Shown: positions 33,864-42,385 of the stretch, in pieces
Layout: every line of letters begins with the position of its first letter
Numbering within the stretch: position 1 is the stretch's first letter
Assembly (NCBI GenBank): GCA_024401295.1
Contig: JAKSLG010000004.1
Location: forward strand, 62,001-126,000
DNA: 64,000 nucleotides
Source of the DNA: Bacteroidales bacterium
Lineage (GTDB): Bacteria; Bacteroidota; Bacteroidia; Bacteroidales; Marinilabiliaceae
Direction of reading: 5' to 3'
Made by a program: the position numbers and the translations under genes
Notes under the pieces: generated by a model
Seen by the model: only the letters and a program-made list of their open reading frames with translations
Told to the model about the DNA's origin: nothing
Databases searched by the model: none

Positions 33864-36803
33864 TTACTTCTTGCGATTCAAAAGGTCATACGCAATAGGT
33901 GATGCGATGAACACTGATGAATATGTACCGACGATTGTACCGAGCAAGAGGCCGAATACGAATCCACGGATAACTTCGCCACCGAAGATGAAGATCACGA
34001 GCAACACGAAGAATGTTGTGAGTGATGTGTTAATCGTACGCGAAAGCGTTGAGCTGATGGCACCATTGACATTTGTCTTCAAATCGCTCTTTGGATGGAG
34101 ACCGATGAACTCACGGACACGGTCGAATACGACCACTGTATCGTTGATAGAGTAACCTACGATTGTGAGGATTGCTGCAATAAACGACTGGTCAATTTCC
34201 ATTGAGAATGGCATGATCGAGCTGAAGATTGAGAACATACCCAATACGATAACTGTATCGTGAATAAGCGCAACAGTTGCACCCATACCATACTGCCAGT
34301 TCTTGAATCGGATGAGGATGTAGAGGAACATAACTACAAGTGACAAAATAATTGCGATTGTAGCAGATTCCTTAATATCGTCAGCAATTGTTGGACCAAC
34401 CTTCTGAGAACTCATGCGATAGTCTGAGAGGAACTCCTCACGATCAACGTTCTCTGGCAAGAATGCCTTAACGCCTTCGTAGAGTTTAGTTTCGATTTCT
34501 TCCTGTGCATTTTCGCCTGTGTTCTTGAGACCATAGTTTGTTGCGATGCGAACCTGATTATCAGTACCGTATGTCTTAACCTCAACATTAGCCTCTTCGA
34601 ACTGTGCGAGGAGTGAGTTCTGAATGTCAACAGATGAAACCGGCTGCTGGAAACGAACTACGAATACCTGACCACCAGTGAAGTCGATACCCCAGCTCAA
34701 ACCGCGTACTGCGAATGAGCAGATGCTGATGAGAATTACAGCGCTTGAAAGGATATAATAGATCTTCTTCTTACCGATGAAGTCGATGTGAACATTCTCC
34801 AAGAAGTGCTCTGTGAGTTTGTTGCCAAACTTCATGTTCTCGTCCTTCTTAGCAAAGTACTCGATGAACAAGCGGCTCATGAATACTGCAGTGAAGAATG
34901 AAGAAACCACACCAATCATCAATGTTGTAGCGAAGCCCTTGATAGGACCTGTACCAACGAGGAAGAGGATAAGTGCTGTGAGGAATGTTGTTACGTTTGC
35001 ATCGACGATTGCCGACATAGCGTTTTCATAACCTGCAGAAATTGCATTGGCAACGTTCTTGCCTGATCTCATCTCTTCCTTGATACGTTCGAAGATGATC
35101 ACGTTAGCATCGACTGCTGTACCAATTGTAAGCACGATACCTGCGATACCTGGCAATGTCAATACTGCACCAAATGATGCGAGTACGCCTGCGAGGAAGA
35201 AGAGGTTTGCAATAAGTGCGAGGTCGGCAACAGCACCAGCCTTGAAGCCATAGAAGAAGATCATGTAGAGAAGTACTACGACGAAAGCGAAGAGGAATGA
35301 CCACAAACCGCTTTCAATTGCTTCCTGACCAAGTGATGGACCTACGACGTTGTCTTCAACGATTGTTGCAGGTGCAGGGAGTTTACCAGACTTGAGCACG
35401 TTAGCCAAGTCCTGTGCCTCCTCAGTTGTGAAGTTACCAGTGATCTGGCTTGAACCGCCTGTGATCTCTGACTGAACTGTTGGGAAGCTATAAACATAGC
35501 CATCGAGAACGATTGCGATGCAACGACCGAGGTTTGCCTTTGTGAGCTGAGCCCACTTACGTGCACCCTCGCTGTTCATATTCATCGAAACTTCGTATGA
35601 AGCGCTGTTCTGTGCAACGTTAGATTTTGCGTTTGTGATAACATCACCCTCGAGTGGAGCGCGACCATTGTTTGAAGTAGCCTTGATTGCCACGAGTTCA
35701 TAAACCTGCTCTTTTGGATTGATAGGCTGCTGGAAATATGGCTGAGCCTGAGCACCTGAAGTTGCCTTAACAGTCCACATGAGCTTGAGGTCGCGTGGCA
35801 AGATGCGGCGAACCTTATCGCTGTTGAGATATGCATCGATTGTTGACATATCCTTAGCAAGAGCGAAACCTACAACTGGACCATAACCTGCTGGTGTTGG
35901 GTGGAGGTATGTGAAGAGCGACTTATATTCAGACTGTGCAGCGATTGCTGTAGAATCTGCATTTTCGCCCATGATATCGTTGAAGTTGCTTGCTGTTGTA
36001 TCGGCAACGGCATTTGTGCTGACAACCTCACGAGTTGCAGCCTCTGCTTCGAGGAGAGACTGAAGAATCTCCTGATTGTTATATGTCTCCCAGAATTCGA
36101 GGTTTGCAGTGCCCTGGAGGAGCTTGCGAACACGAGCAGGCTCTGTTACGCCAGGAAGCTCGACAAGAATACGGCCAGCCTTATCCTGAAGACGCTGGAT
36201 GTTTGGCTGAGTTACACCGAAACGGTCGATACGTGTACGAAGTACGTTGAATGCATTACTGATAGCGTCTTCTGTCTCCTTTTGAAGAACATTGATAACT
36301 TCTGAGTTAGACATATCGCGAGTGATGCGGTCCTTAAGGTCAACTGTTGCGAAAATAGTTGCGAGCTGACCATTTGGATTAACCTTCTCAAACTCTTCAC
36401 GGAATACTTTGAGGAAATCCTCGTTTGAACCTTCAGTCTCACGTGCGATTGCATTGTCCATTGCCTGAGTGAAAGTTGGATCTGTGCTGTAGTTTGAAAG
36501 AGCCTTCACGATATCAGAAACCTTAACTTCGAGGATAAGGTTCATACCGCCCTTCAAGTCAAGACCGAAGTTGATTTCATTGCTCTTACACTCCATGTAA
36601 GTGTACTTCTTGAGATACAAGAAGTTGTAAACAGGTTCGTTGGCGATGGAATCGAGATAAGCCGACTCCTTCTGTGCATCGCCATTAGCGAAAGTCTTCG
36701 CATCACTTTCCACCTTCTTGGTGAAGTAGGTGAACGATAGTTGGTACAGGCATACCAGAGCCAGAAGAATGGCAAATGTCCGTACTGCGCCTTTGTTTTG
36801 CAT
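33864..36803 (-). CDS. secDF: Fused protein translocase subunit SecDF
   Basis: A 979-residue inner-membrane protein combining SecD and SecF, as is common in Bacteroidetes. It has an N-terminal membrane helix, a large periplasmic SecD part starting with FGLDLKGGMNLILEV, membrane helices around 505-660 with the GTAVDANVIIFERIKEE motif, and a SecF half with GIDFTGGQVFVV and YSINDTVVVFDRVRE. It uses the proton gradient to aid SecA-driven export. A TATCTTTG element on the minus strand at 36886-36893 is a likely -7 site, about 85 nt upstream. Confidence 0.96.
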   Translation of the reverse strand: MQNKGAVRTFAILLALVCLYQLSFTYFTKKVESDAKTFANGDAQKESAYLDSIANEPVYNFLYLKKYTYMECKSNEINFGLDLKGGMNLILEVKVSDIVKALSNYSTDPTFTQAMDNAIARETEGSNEDFLKVFREEFEKVNPNGQLATIFATVDLKDRITRDMSNSEVINVLQKETEDAISNAFNVLRTRIDRFGVTQPNIQRLQDKAGRILVELPGVTEPARVRKLLQGTANLEFWETYNNQEILQSLLEAEAATREVVSTNAVADTTASNFNDIMGENADSTAIAAQSEYKSLFTYLHPTPAGYGPVVGFALAKDMSTIDAYLNSDKVRRILPRDLKLMWTVKATSGAQAQPYFQQPINPKEQVYELVAIKATSNNGRAPLEGDVITNAKSNVAQNSASYEVSMNMNSEGARKWAQLTKANLGRCIAIVLDGYVYSFPTVQSEITGGSSQITGNFTTEEAQDLANVLKSGKLPAPATIVEDNVVGPSLGQEAIESGLWSFLFAFVVVLLYMIFFYGFKAGAVADLALIANLFFLAGVLASFGAVLTLPGIAGIVLTIGTAVDANVIIFERIKEEMRSGKNVANAISAGYENAMSAIVDANVTTFLTALILFLVGTGPIKGFATTLMIGVVSSFFTAVFMSRLFIEYFAKKDENMKFGNKLTEHFLENVHIDFIGKKKIYYILSSAVILISICSFAVRGLSWGIDFTGGQVFVVRFQQPVSSVDIQNSLLAQFEEANVEVKTYGTDNQVRIATNYGLKNTGENAQEEIETKLYEGVKAFLPENVDREEFLSDYRMSSQKVGPTIADDIKESATIAIILSLVVMFLYILIRFKNWQYGMGATVALIHDTVIVLGMFSIFSSIMPFSMEIDQSFIAAILTIVGYSINDTVVVFDRVREFIGLHPKSDLKTNVNGAISSTLSRTINTSLTTFFVLLVIFIFGGEVIRGFVFGLLLGTIVGTYSSVFIASPIAYDLLNRKK

Positions 36804-36958
36804 TTTGATTTTTATTTTCTTTTGTTAATTATTCTATGTTCATAAGTCGTAGCTGGCATAAGTGCCCACTTTCGACAATTGCGCGCAAAGATACGCATTT
36901 TTCTACAAATGACGTTAAAAAATGAAAAATCTTTGGCACAGCAATAGCTCAGAAGGAA

Positions 36959-37906
36959 TCAATATATCTGTTTAGCAACGGCATAGACGCTGTCGGTGGC
37001 CATCAGAGTATAGAAATGTATGTCTGGAACACCGTGCGCAATGAGTTCTTTGCTCTGCATTGTCATCCACTCGATACCAACCTGTTTGACGGCTGCGTCA
37101 TCCTTGCATGCCTCGATGGCCTTGACCAAATCGTTTGGCATGTCACACTTGAAAGTGCGCGGAAGCACTGTCAGCTGGCGTTTTTTCGAAATAGGTTTCA
37201 AGCCTGGAATTATCGGTACATTGATGCCGGCTGCACGACAACGATCGACAAAATCAAAATATTTGGCATTATCGAAAAAGAGCTGCGTGATAATATATTC
37301 GGCACCCATATCAACTTTCTGCTTCAAATAGCGGATATCCGAATCGATATTCGGAGCCTCTTCATGCTTCTCAGGATAACCGGCCACGCCGAACGAGAAA
37401 TTATGCTCGAGCGGATCGTTAAGTGTGCCATCAAGGAATTTTCCTGCGTTGAGGTCGTTAATCTGACCTATGAGATCTGACGCATGCAAGTGGCAATCCG
37501 CAAAATCCACTCGCGACTCCTTATCGAGGTCGCCACGCAAAACGAACACATCGTGAATTCCCAGGAAGTTGAGGTCAATCAACATGTATTCCGTCTCGCT
37601 TCGCGTGAAACCCTGGCAAATAACATGCGGCACGGTAGGGATGCCATAGCGTTGCTGCAAAGCGGCTGCAACAGCAACCGTTCCAGGACGTTTGCGAACA
37701 AACATTTTCTTGTATGAACCATCTGGCGACGATTCATAAATTGCTTCCGAATGGTGTGTTGTTATGTTTATGAATAGTGGATCGAATTCTCGCAATTTAT
37801 CGATGCTGTTGAATGTCTTTTGCAAACTGCTACCCTTTGCCGGTGGCAAAACTTCAATCGAAAAACCGGTTGTTTTGCGATCACGCAAAATTTCTGCTAC
37901 TGTCAT
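36959..37906 (-). CDS. metF: 5,10-methylenetetrahydrofolate reductase
   Basis: A 315-residue MetF-family protein (FSIEVLPPAKGSS near the start, ITTHHSEA, DVFVLRGDLDKE, FSFGVAGYPEKHEEAP, GAEYIITQLFFDNAKYF, VPIIPGLKPI). It reduces methylene-THF to methyl-THF for methionine synthesis, in the cytoplasm with FAD. It lies 28 nt downstream of the PaaK-like gene on the same strand, so the two may be co-transcribed, though no functional link is clear. No SAM riboswitch-like structure was seen upstream. Confidence 0.95.
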   Translation of the reverse strand: MTVAEILRDRKTTGFSIEVLPPAKGSSLQKTFNSIDKLREFDPLFINITTHHSEAIYESSPDGSYKKMFVRKRPGTVAVAAALQQRYGIPTVPHVICQGFTRSETEYMLIDLNFLGIHDVFVLRGDLDKESRVDFADCHLHASDLIGQINDLNAGKFLDGTLNDPLEHNFSFGVAGYPEKHEEAPNIDSDIRYLKQKVDMGAEYIITQLFFDNAKYFDFVDRCRAAGINVPIIPGLKPISKKRQLTVLPRTFKCDMPNDLVKAIEACKDDAAVKQVGIEWMTMQSKELIAHGVPDIHFYTLMATDSVYAVAKQIY

Positions 37907-37934
37907 TGTTCTGTACTGTTTATTTAATGCAAAA

Positions 37935-39230
37935 TTATCGCAAATCCATGAATTTGATTGGTTTACGACTCATTTCTGGAAACTGCAATTTATTGATATA
38001 CTCTGGTGAATCAAAACTGATTTGAGGCGCAACACGCACTTTTGAACGGAATATGTCTTTTATCTCCTTGCCAAATGCCTCGTCGCTTCTGTGCGATCCG
38101 ATGCGCACTTTGATGTCGTCTGTGCCAAGTTCATTCGTATAGACCTCAACGACATAATTCTTTACATCGGCAATGCCGTCAAGAATATCAAAAAGCGCTG
38201 GCGGATAAAGTGTTGTACCTTTATATTTGATCATCTGACCCTTACGGCCAATCACCGAACTCAACCTCATCGTGTTTCGACCACATTTACATTGCTCTGT
38301 TGAATGGTAGCAGATGTCGCCTGTCTTGAAACGCAGAAGCGGCATTCCTTCAACACCAAGCGATGTGATCGTCACCTCACCCGCCTCGTTTTCGCCAACC
38401 GGCTGATTGTTTTCATCAAGGAATTCGACGATTATGAGCTCTGGCTGCAAATGTCCGCCATTATGATACTGGCAATCAGTGAACGAAGCCTGCATTTCAG
38501 TCGAAGCATATGTTCCATATAGTTCAATCTCAGGCCAACGCTCCGAAATCTTTTGTCCCAAAGTCGAAAACTGACCATTCGGTGAACGAAGCGCTTCACC
38601 TATGCAGACACATTTGCGGAGTGATGACGCGTGATGATCAATGCCATTCTTTTCAGCAAAATCAATTATCTTCATCAAAAATGAAGGGACACACATGCAT
38701 AATGTCGGACGGATGCGATTGATAGTGTCCCACTGCAATTCAGGAATGCCATTGCCAACACGTGCCACGCCCATTCCCAACTCACGTGCACCCAGGAAAT
38801 AGGCCAAACCGGCCATAAAACGACGGTCAATTGTCACCATCTCCTGCATCACATCATCGGCTGTGCATCCGGCAGTGTCAAACGAGAGATGCTCGTTATA
38901 TGCCAAACGGTCAAGGTCGCCTTCAGTCAGCATGAAGGTGACAGGATTACCCATCGTTCCCGATGTCGTGACGTAATCGACAATTTCTCGCTTGTCAACA
39001 CACAGAAAATCATCGTTATGCTGTTGAAGATCATCCTTTGTCGTGACAGGTATATTCCTCAAATCATCGACACATCTTATCGACTTCGGATCAATGCCAT
39101 TTTCTGCAAACATGCGTTTGTAGAACGGCGATTTCTCGGCCAGATAAGCAATTGCCTTGCGCAACGCTGCATCTTGCCAAGCACGAATCTCGTCGGCCGA
39201 CTTATACTGTAGAGTCATGTCTCGTTTCAT
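37935..39230 (-). CDS. Phenylacetate-CoA ligase-like (PaaK-type) AMP-forming enzyme
   Basis: A 431-residue adenylate-forming enzyme of the PaaK group: a start like RKAIAYLAEKSPFYKRM, a P-loop-like segment VTTSGTMGNPVTFM, the motif GTYASTEMQ, the LLRFKTGDICYH segment and a CKCGRN cluster, then IGRKGQMIKYKGTTLYP. The TSGTMGNP loop is close to the PaaK consensus TSGTTGxP. No phenylacetate degradation genes are nearby, so the acyl substrate is unknown. Bacteroidetes often carry such stand-alone ligases. Confidence 0.8.
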   Translation of the reverse strand: MKRDMTLQYKSADEIRAWQDAALRKAIAYLAEKSPFYKRMFAENGIDPKSIRCVDDLRNIPVTTKDDLQQHNDDFLCVDKREIVDYVTTSGTMGNPVTFMLTEGDLDRLAYNEHLSFDTAGCTADDVMQEMVTIDRRFMAGLAYFLGARELGMGVARVGNGIPELQWDTINRIRPTLCMCVPSFLMKIIDFAEKNGIDHHASSLRKCVCIGEALRSPNGQFSTLGQKISERWPEIELYGTYASTEMQASFTDCQYHNGGHLQPELIIVEFLDENNQPVGENEAGEVTITSLGVEGMPLLRFKTGDICYHSTEQCKCGRNTMRLSSVIGRKGQMIKYKGTTLYPPALFDILDGIADVKNYVVEVYTNELGTDDIKVRIGSHRSDEAFGKEIKDIFRSKVRVAPQISFDSPEYINKLQFPEMSRKPIKFMDLR

Positions 39231-39337
39231 CTATGTTTTTCCTCGCAAAATTCCGACAAAAAGTTTAAATTTTCGTCACAAAGTTTAATTTATAACGTTT
39301 AATGATTAGTTTTTCGGTGCAAAATTAAGACGAATCA

Positions 39338-39368
39338 TGTGTTATTCAAAACAAAAAATGTATCTTTG
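39338..39368 (+). promoter_or_regulatory. Promoter candidate for the lipoprotein gene at 39413
   Basis: TATCTTTG at 39361-39368 is a full -7 match. TGTG at 39338-39341, 19 nt upstream, is a partial match to TTTG. The predicted start lies about 35-40 nt upstream of the ATG. Confidence 0.5.
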
Positions 39369-39412
39369 CCCAAAACTTTGGAACCAAAAACAAACCAGAC
39401 ATAAGTCAAATT

Positions 39413-40210
39413 ATGAAAAAAACAATTATTTCGGCCATTGCGGCTCTTGCTCTTGTCGCATGCGGCCAGCAGAAGCAGAACAACAACGCAATCATCACAA
39501 AAGAGAACGTTGCCGAAGAAGTTCGTGATTTCGTATATCCTCTGCCAACGGCATTCCAGATAACTGACATGCTCAACGAAATCGGTGCAGACTACATGAT
39601 CACACTCTGCAACGATGAAACAGCTGTTGACAAATACCTCACTGAACAGAAGCGTGCAATCAACCTCGGTATCTACAGTGCCGATGTTTGCTATGCATCA
39701 ACTTACAATCAGCATCACACAGTGATGATGTACATGGACGTCATCCGCAAGCTCATCGACGAGCTCGACATGACACAGTCTGTTGATCCTGAGCTCCCAA
39801 CAAAGATTGAGAACAGCGAAAACAACAAAGACGAGCTCGTTAAGCTCATCACAGAATCGTTCTACGACTCATACGAATACCTCAACCAGAACGACCGCGG
39901 TCCTGTTTCGCTCCTCATCGTTTCCGGCAGCTGGATTGAGGGTCTCTTCCTCGCTACACACATCACAGAATATACCTTTAATAACAAGGAGATGGTGAAA
40001 ATCATCATGACGCAGAAGGAACCTCTCGACAAGCTTATCGCTCTTCTCGACAAGTACAAGGGCATCGCAAGCATCGACGACATGCGTGCTGATCTCTCAC
40101 CACTTCACACTGTCTTCTCTAAGATTGAAGAAGGCGGCATCTCTGAGGCACAGAGCGAACAGATTCGCAATGAGATCGAAGAGATTCGTAACAAGGCTGT
40201 AAACTTCTAA
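39413..40210 (+). CDS. Helical lipoprotein of unknown function
   Basis: A 265-residue lipoprotein (signal peptide ending in the lipobox LVAC, cysteine 17). The mature part is rich in helix-forming and charged residues, with no recognised catalytic motif. Segments such as AVDKYLTEQKRAINLGIYSAD and LLIVSGSWIEGLFLATH suggest a conserved family in Bacteroidetes, but I know no function. It stands alone between its own promoter candidate and a strong terminator. Confidence 0.75.
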   Translation: MKKTIISAIAALALVACGQQKQNNNAIITKENVAEEVRDFVYPLPTAFQITDMLNEIGADYMITLCNDETAVDKYLTEQKRAINLGIYSADVCYASTYNQHHTVMMYMDVIRKLIDELDMTQSVDPELPTKIENSENNKDELVKLITESFYDSYEYLNQNDRGPVSLLIVSGSWIEGLFLATHITEYTFNNKEMVKIIMTQKEPLDKLIALLDKYKGIASIDDMRADLSPLHTVFSKIEEGGISEAQSEQIRNEIEEIRNKAVNF

Positions 40211-40238
40211 TATATAAGTACAGCGTGGATGTATATTT

Positions 40239-40271
40239 GAGACTTCGCTTTTGCGAGGTCTCTTTTTTTTT
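40239..40271 (+). terminator. Terminator of the lipoprotein gene
   Basis: A 10-bp stem with one G-T pair (40239-40248 and 40253-40262, TTTT loop) followed by a run of nine T. It lies 28 nt after the stop. Confidence 0.85.
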
Positions 40272-40297
40272 GACGCATATTTCATCAAATACATTTG
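40269..40297 (+). promoter_or_regulatory. Promoter candidate very close to the prolyl-tRNA editing gene
   Basis: TTTG at 40269-40272 and TACATTTG at 40290-40297, spaced 17 nt. The -7 element ends only 6 nt before ATG 40304, so the transcript would be leaderless or nearly so. The TTTG is within the T run of the preceding terminator. Confidence 0.35.
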
Positions 40298-40303
40298 CAA
40301 AAT

Positions 40304-40795
40304 ATGATTGGACAAGAGAAAGTTTTCGAGACTCTTTCGGCCTTAGGAATTGAATATCAATATATTGAACATCCGGAAGCTCCGACAATTGAAATTGCAC
40401 GTCAGTATTGGAAAAACCTTGACAGCACACACTGCAAAAACCTCTTTTTCCGCAATCACAAAGGCAATAAACATTATCTCGTCATCGTACATTGCGATTT
40501 CAATCTTGACATCCACGCACTCGAAAAAGTGCTTGGTGAGGGAAAGCTGAGTTTCGCTTCGCCCGAAAGAATGATGAAATATCTTGGGCTTAAGCCTGGC
40601 TCTGTCAGCCCATTCGGACTTGTCAACGACGAGAACCACGAAGTCTTCGTCTTCTTTGACGAAAATCTGCTGAAAGCCGAACGACTGTCATTTCATCCCA
40701 ATGACAATCGTGCATCGCTGAGCATTGCACTCGACGACTTCAAGCGTTATATGGATTGGACCGGCAATCGCTATGAATGGCGAAGTCTTATATGA
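40304..40795 (+). CDS. Prolyl-tRNA deacylase-like editing protein (ProX/YbaK family)
   Basis: A 163-residue protein of the YbaK/ProX group. The family lysine is likely in CKNLFFRNHKGNKHYL, and the conserved GLKPGSVSPFGLVND segment is present. Such proteins hydrolyse Ala-tRNA(Pro) or similar mischarged tRNAs in trans. The frame opens at a TTG at 40295, but ATG 40304 with MIGQEKVFETLSALGI is the normal start of the family. Confidence 0.88.
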   Translation: MIGQEKVFETLSALGIEYQYIEHPEAPTIEIARQYWKNLDSTHCKNLFFRNHKGNKHYLVIVHCDFNLDIHALEKVLGEGKLSFASPERMMKYLGLKPGSVSPFGLVNDENHEVFVFFDENLLKAERLSFHPNDNRASLSIALDDFKRYMDWTGNRYEWRSLI

Positions 40796-40827
40796 TGACA
40801 GATAAATAATCTTCTATATACATAAAC

Positions 40828-40872
40828 AAAAAGAGATGCCACATTTTTGTGTGACATCTCTTTCTTTTTTTG
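40828..40872. terminator. Bidirectional terminator between the editing gene and the SusCD operon
   Basis: Inverted repeat AAAGAGATG (40829-40837) with CATCTCTTT, extended inward by CACA/TGTG around one mismatch. T-rich runs follow on the plus strand and A-rich sequence precedes it, so it can serve both convergent units. Confidence 0.8.
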
Positions 40873-40886
40873 ACTTCGTCTACAGA

Positions 40887-41663
40887 TTATTCTTCATCAG
40901 AAGCAAATCCTGTATAGCGATATCCATGAATGAGATACTTTGCATATCCAAAAGCATCTGGATAAGGATCGTCGTCAAACGAAACATATAATGCGATTGA
41001 ATCGGCAGGCATTCCGCTTGGTGTTGTTGCTGCATTATACATGATAGAACCATTTTCAACAATGATGTTGCAGGTATTGCTCATATCCTCTTCTGCATCA
41101 TCAGTTTCAGGATCTTCATCACCATCAACGGCACCAATCTCAAAATGTCGGCCTGCTGTCACATATATACCTGATGAAATGGTATCTGGAGCAATCTTGA
41201 AATAGTCATCAAGAGTTATCTTCTTTGCTTTATATTCATCCCAAGCCTCCTGATTGAATTCCTTCGCTGAAAAAGAATAGTTGTTATACGTAGATATTAC
41301 TTCGCCACTTTCCTTATCTGTCAAAGTAGCATAGATATACTTTTCAACGTCAGATATTCCAAATGTACCAGTAGCCTTGTCGAAGTCTGTCTTAACCTTA
41401 AACTCCCAGAAAGATCCAAGGTCATCAACAAAAAGCTGGTTGTCATTGTTTGCTGATGCATTATAGGTCAGCAAGTGGAATTTTCCAATGCCAAAGAGAT
41501 CGGCATCTTCATAAACAATTTCGCCATTCTCATCAACAGCGTCCACTACGACATACCAGTCACCAGCTAAGCCAACTGTGGCTGTTTCGCCAATATCCTC
41601 TTTCTCGCAACCTGCAAAGGCTACGCAAAGAAGCATTGAGGCAAGATATATAAGCTTTTTCAT
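40887..41663 (-). CDS. Lipoprotein of the SusCD operon, unknown function
   Basis: A 258-residue lipoprotein (MKKLIYLASMLLCVAFAGC, lipobox FAGC). The mature part is acidic (an EDPETDDAEEDMS stretch near 190) and carries segments such as GLAGDWYVVVDAVDENGE that recall lipocalin-like starts. It is the last gene of the SusC-SusD operon, 6 nt after the BT_2262-like lipoprotein gene, and probably sits on the cell surface to help bind the substrate. This role is inferred only from the operon. Confidence 0.75.
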   Translation of the reverse strand: MKKLIYLASMLLCVAFAGCEKEDIGETATVGLAGDWYVVVDAVDENGEIVYEDADLFGIGKFHLLTYNASANNDNQLFVDDLGSFWEFKVKTDFDKATGTFGISDVEKYIYATLTDKESGEVISTYNNYSFSAKEFNQEAWDEYKAKKITLDDYFKIAPDTISSGIYVTAGRHFEIGAVDGDEDPETDDAEEDMSNTCNIIVENGSIMYNAATTPSGMPADSIALYVSFDDDPYPDAFGYAKYLIHGYRYTGFASDEE

Positions 41664-41669
41664 TGTTCT

Positions 41670-42359
41670 TTAGTTTTTAGTCAATGTGATATAGAATGTC
41701 ATCTGGCCAGCATAATCCACTTCAAGAGTGAACGATTTTTTCGAAGCATCGTATGAACCGCGCACATCGTCGGCAGAATCATCCCATCCGGCAACGTAAG
41801 TGTCGTATGCTGTAACGGAGTTGTCATCTTCGATGCCGATGTATGCTTCCATCGCATAGGCTGAACCATAGCCTGCACGCTGGTCGTAGTAGCCACCAAT
41901 GAGATCTGAGAACTTGTAGGAACCGTCTTCTTCATCAATGACAAGGATTTCGTAACCGCCATATTCTGTGATTGTTCCATCCATGTCGCGGTAGCTGTCT
42001 TCAGCAACAGTATATATACCTTCGATATCGTTTTCAGGATCGAGAACAATTACCTTTCGGTTAACTGTAGATGTGAAACCGTCGGCATTTGTAACCTTAT
42101 ACGAAACGTTATATACGCCAGATTTGTTTGTGTCGACATTTGAGCTTACGGTTACCTGCGATGTGACGTCTTCACCTTCGAGCACTGCACTATAGCCCGG
42201 GTCAACAAATGAGGAACCTTTGTCAACGACCATTGTCTGCTCGCCTTCGATGTTCAGCACAGGATAATAAGTGATGCCTGTAACACCCTCGGTCTCCTTG
42301 TCGCAACCGACAAAAGCAACGGCTGCGAATGCTAATGCGAATAATGATTTATATTTCAT
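41670..42359 (-). CDS. Surface lipoprotein with Ig-like (DUF5011) domain, BT_2262-like
   Basis: A 229-residue lipoprotein (lipobox FVGC at about residue 19). Residues about 35-110 form an Ig-like DUF5011 domain (VDPGYSAVLEGEDVTSQV, GVYNVSYKVTNADGF). The C-terminal half (DIEGIYTVAEDSYRD, GGYYDQRAGYG, FTLEVDYAGQMTFYITLTKN) matches the BT_2262-like pattern often found directly after SusD. It probably binds substrate at the outer surface. The gene is 26 nt downstream of susD-like. Confidence 0.8.
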   Translation of the reverse strand: MKYKSLFALAFAAVAFVGCDKETEGVTGITYYPVLNIEGEQTMVVDKGSSFVDPGYSAVLEGEDVTSQVTVSSNVDTNKSGVYNVSYKVTNADGFTSTVNRKVIVLDPENDIEGIYTVAEDSYRDMDGTITEYGGYEILVIDEEDGSYKFSDLIGGYYDQRAGYGSAYAMEAYIGIEDDNSVTAYDTYVAGWDDSADDVRGSYDASKKSFTLEVDYAGQMTFYITLTKN

Positions 42360-42385
42360 TTTCTTCTGTCTCTGTTAAGTTCAAC

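Noticed and set aside
36810-37000. Possible riboswitch near metF
   Set aside because: metF is downstream of another gene on the minus strand; the region at 36810-36958 is its 3' side and shows no conserved riboswitch-like structure.
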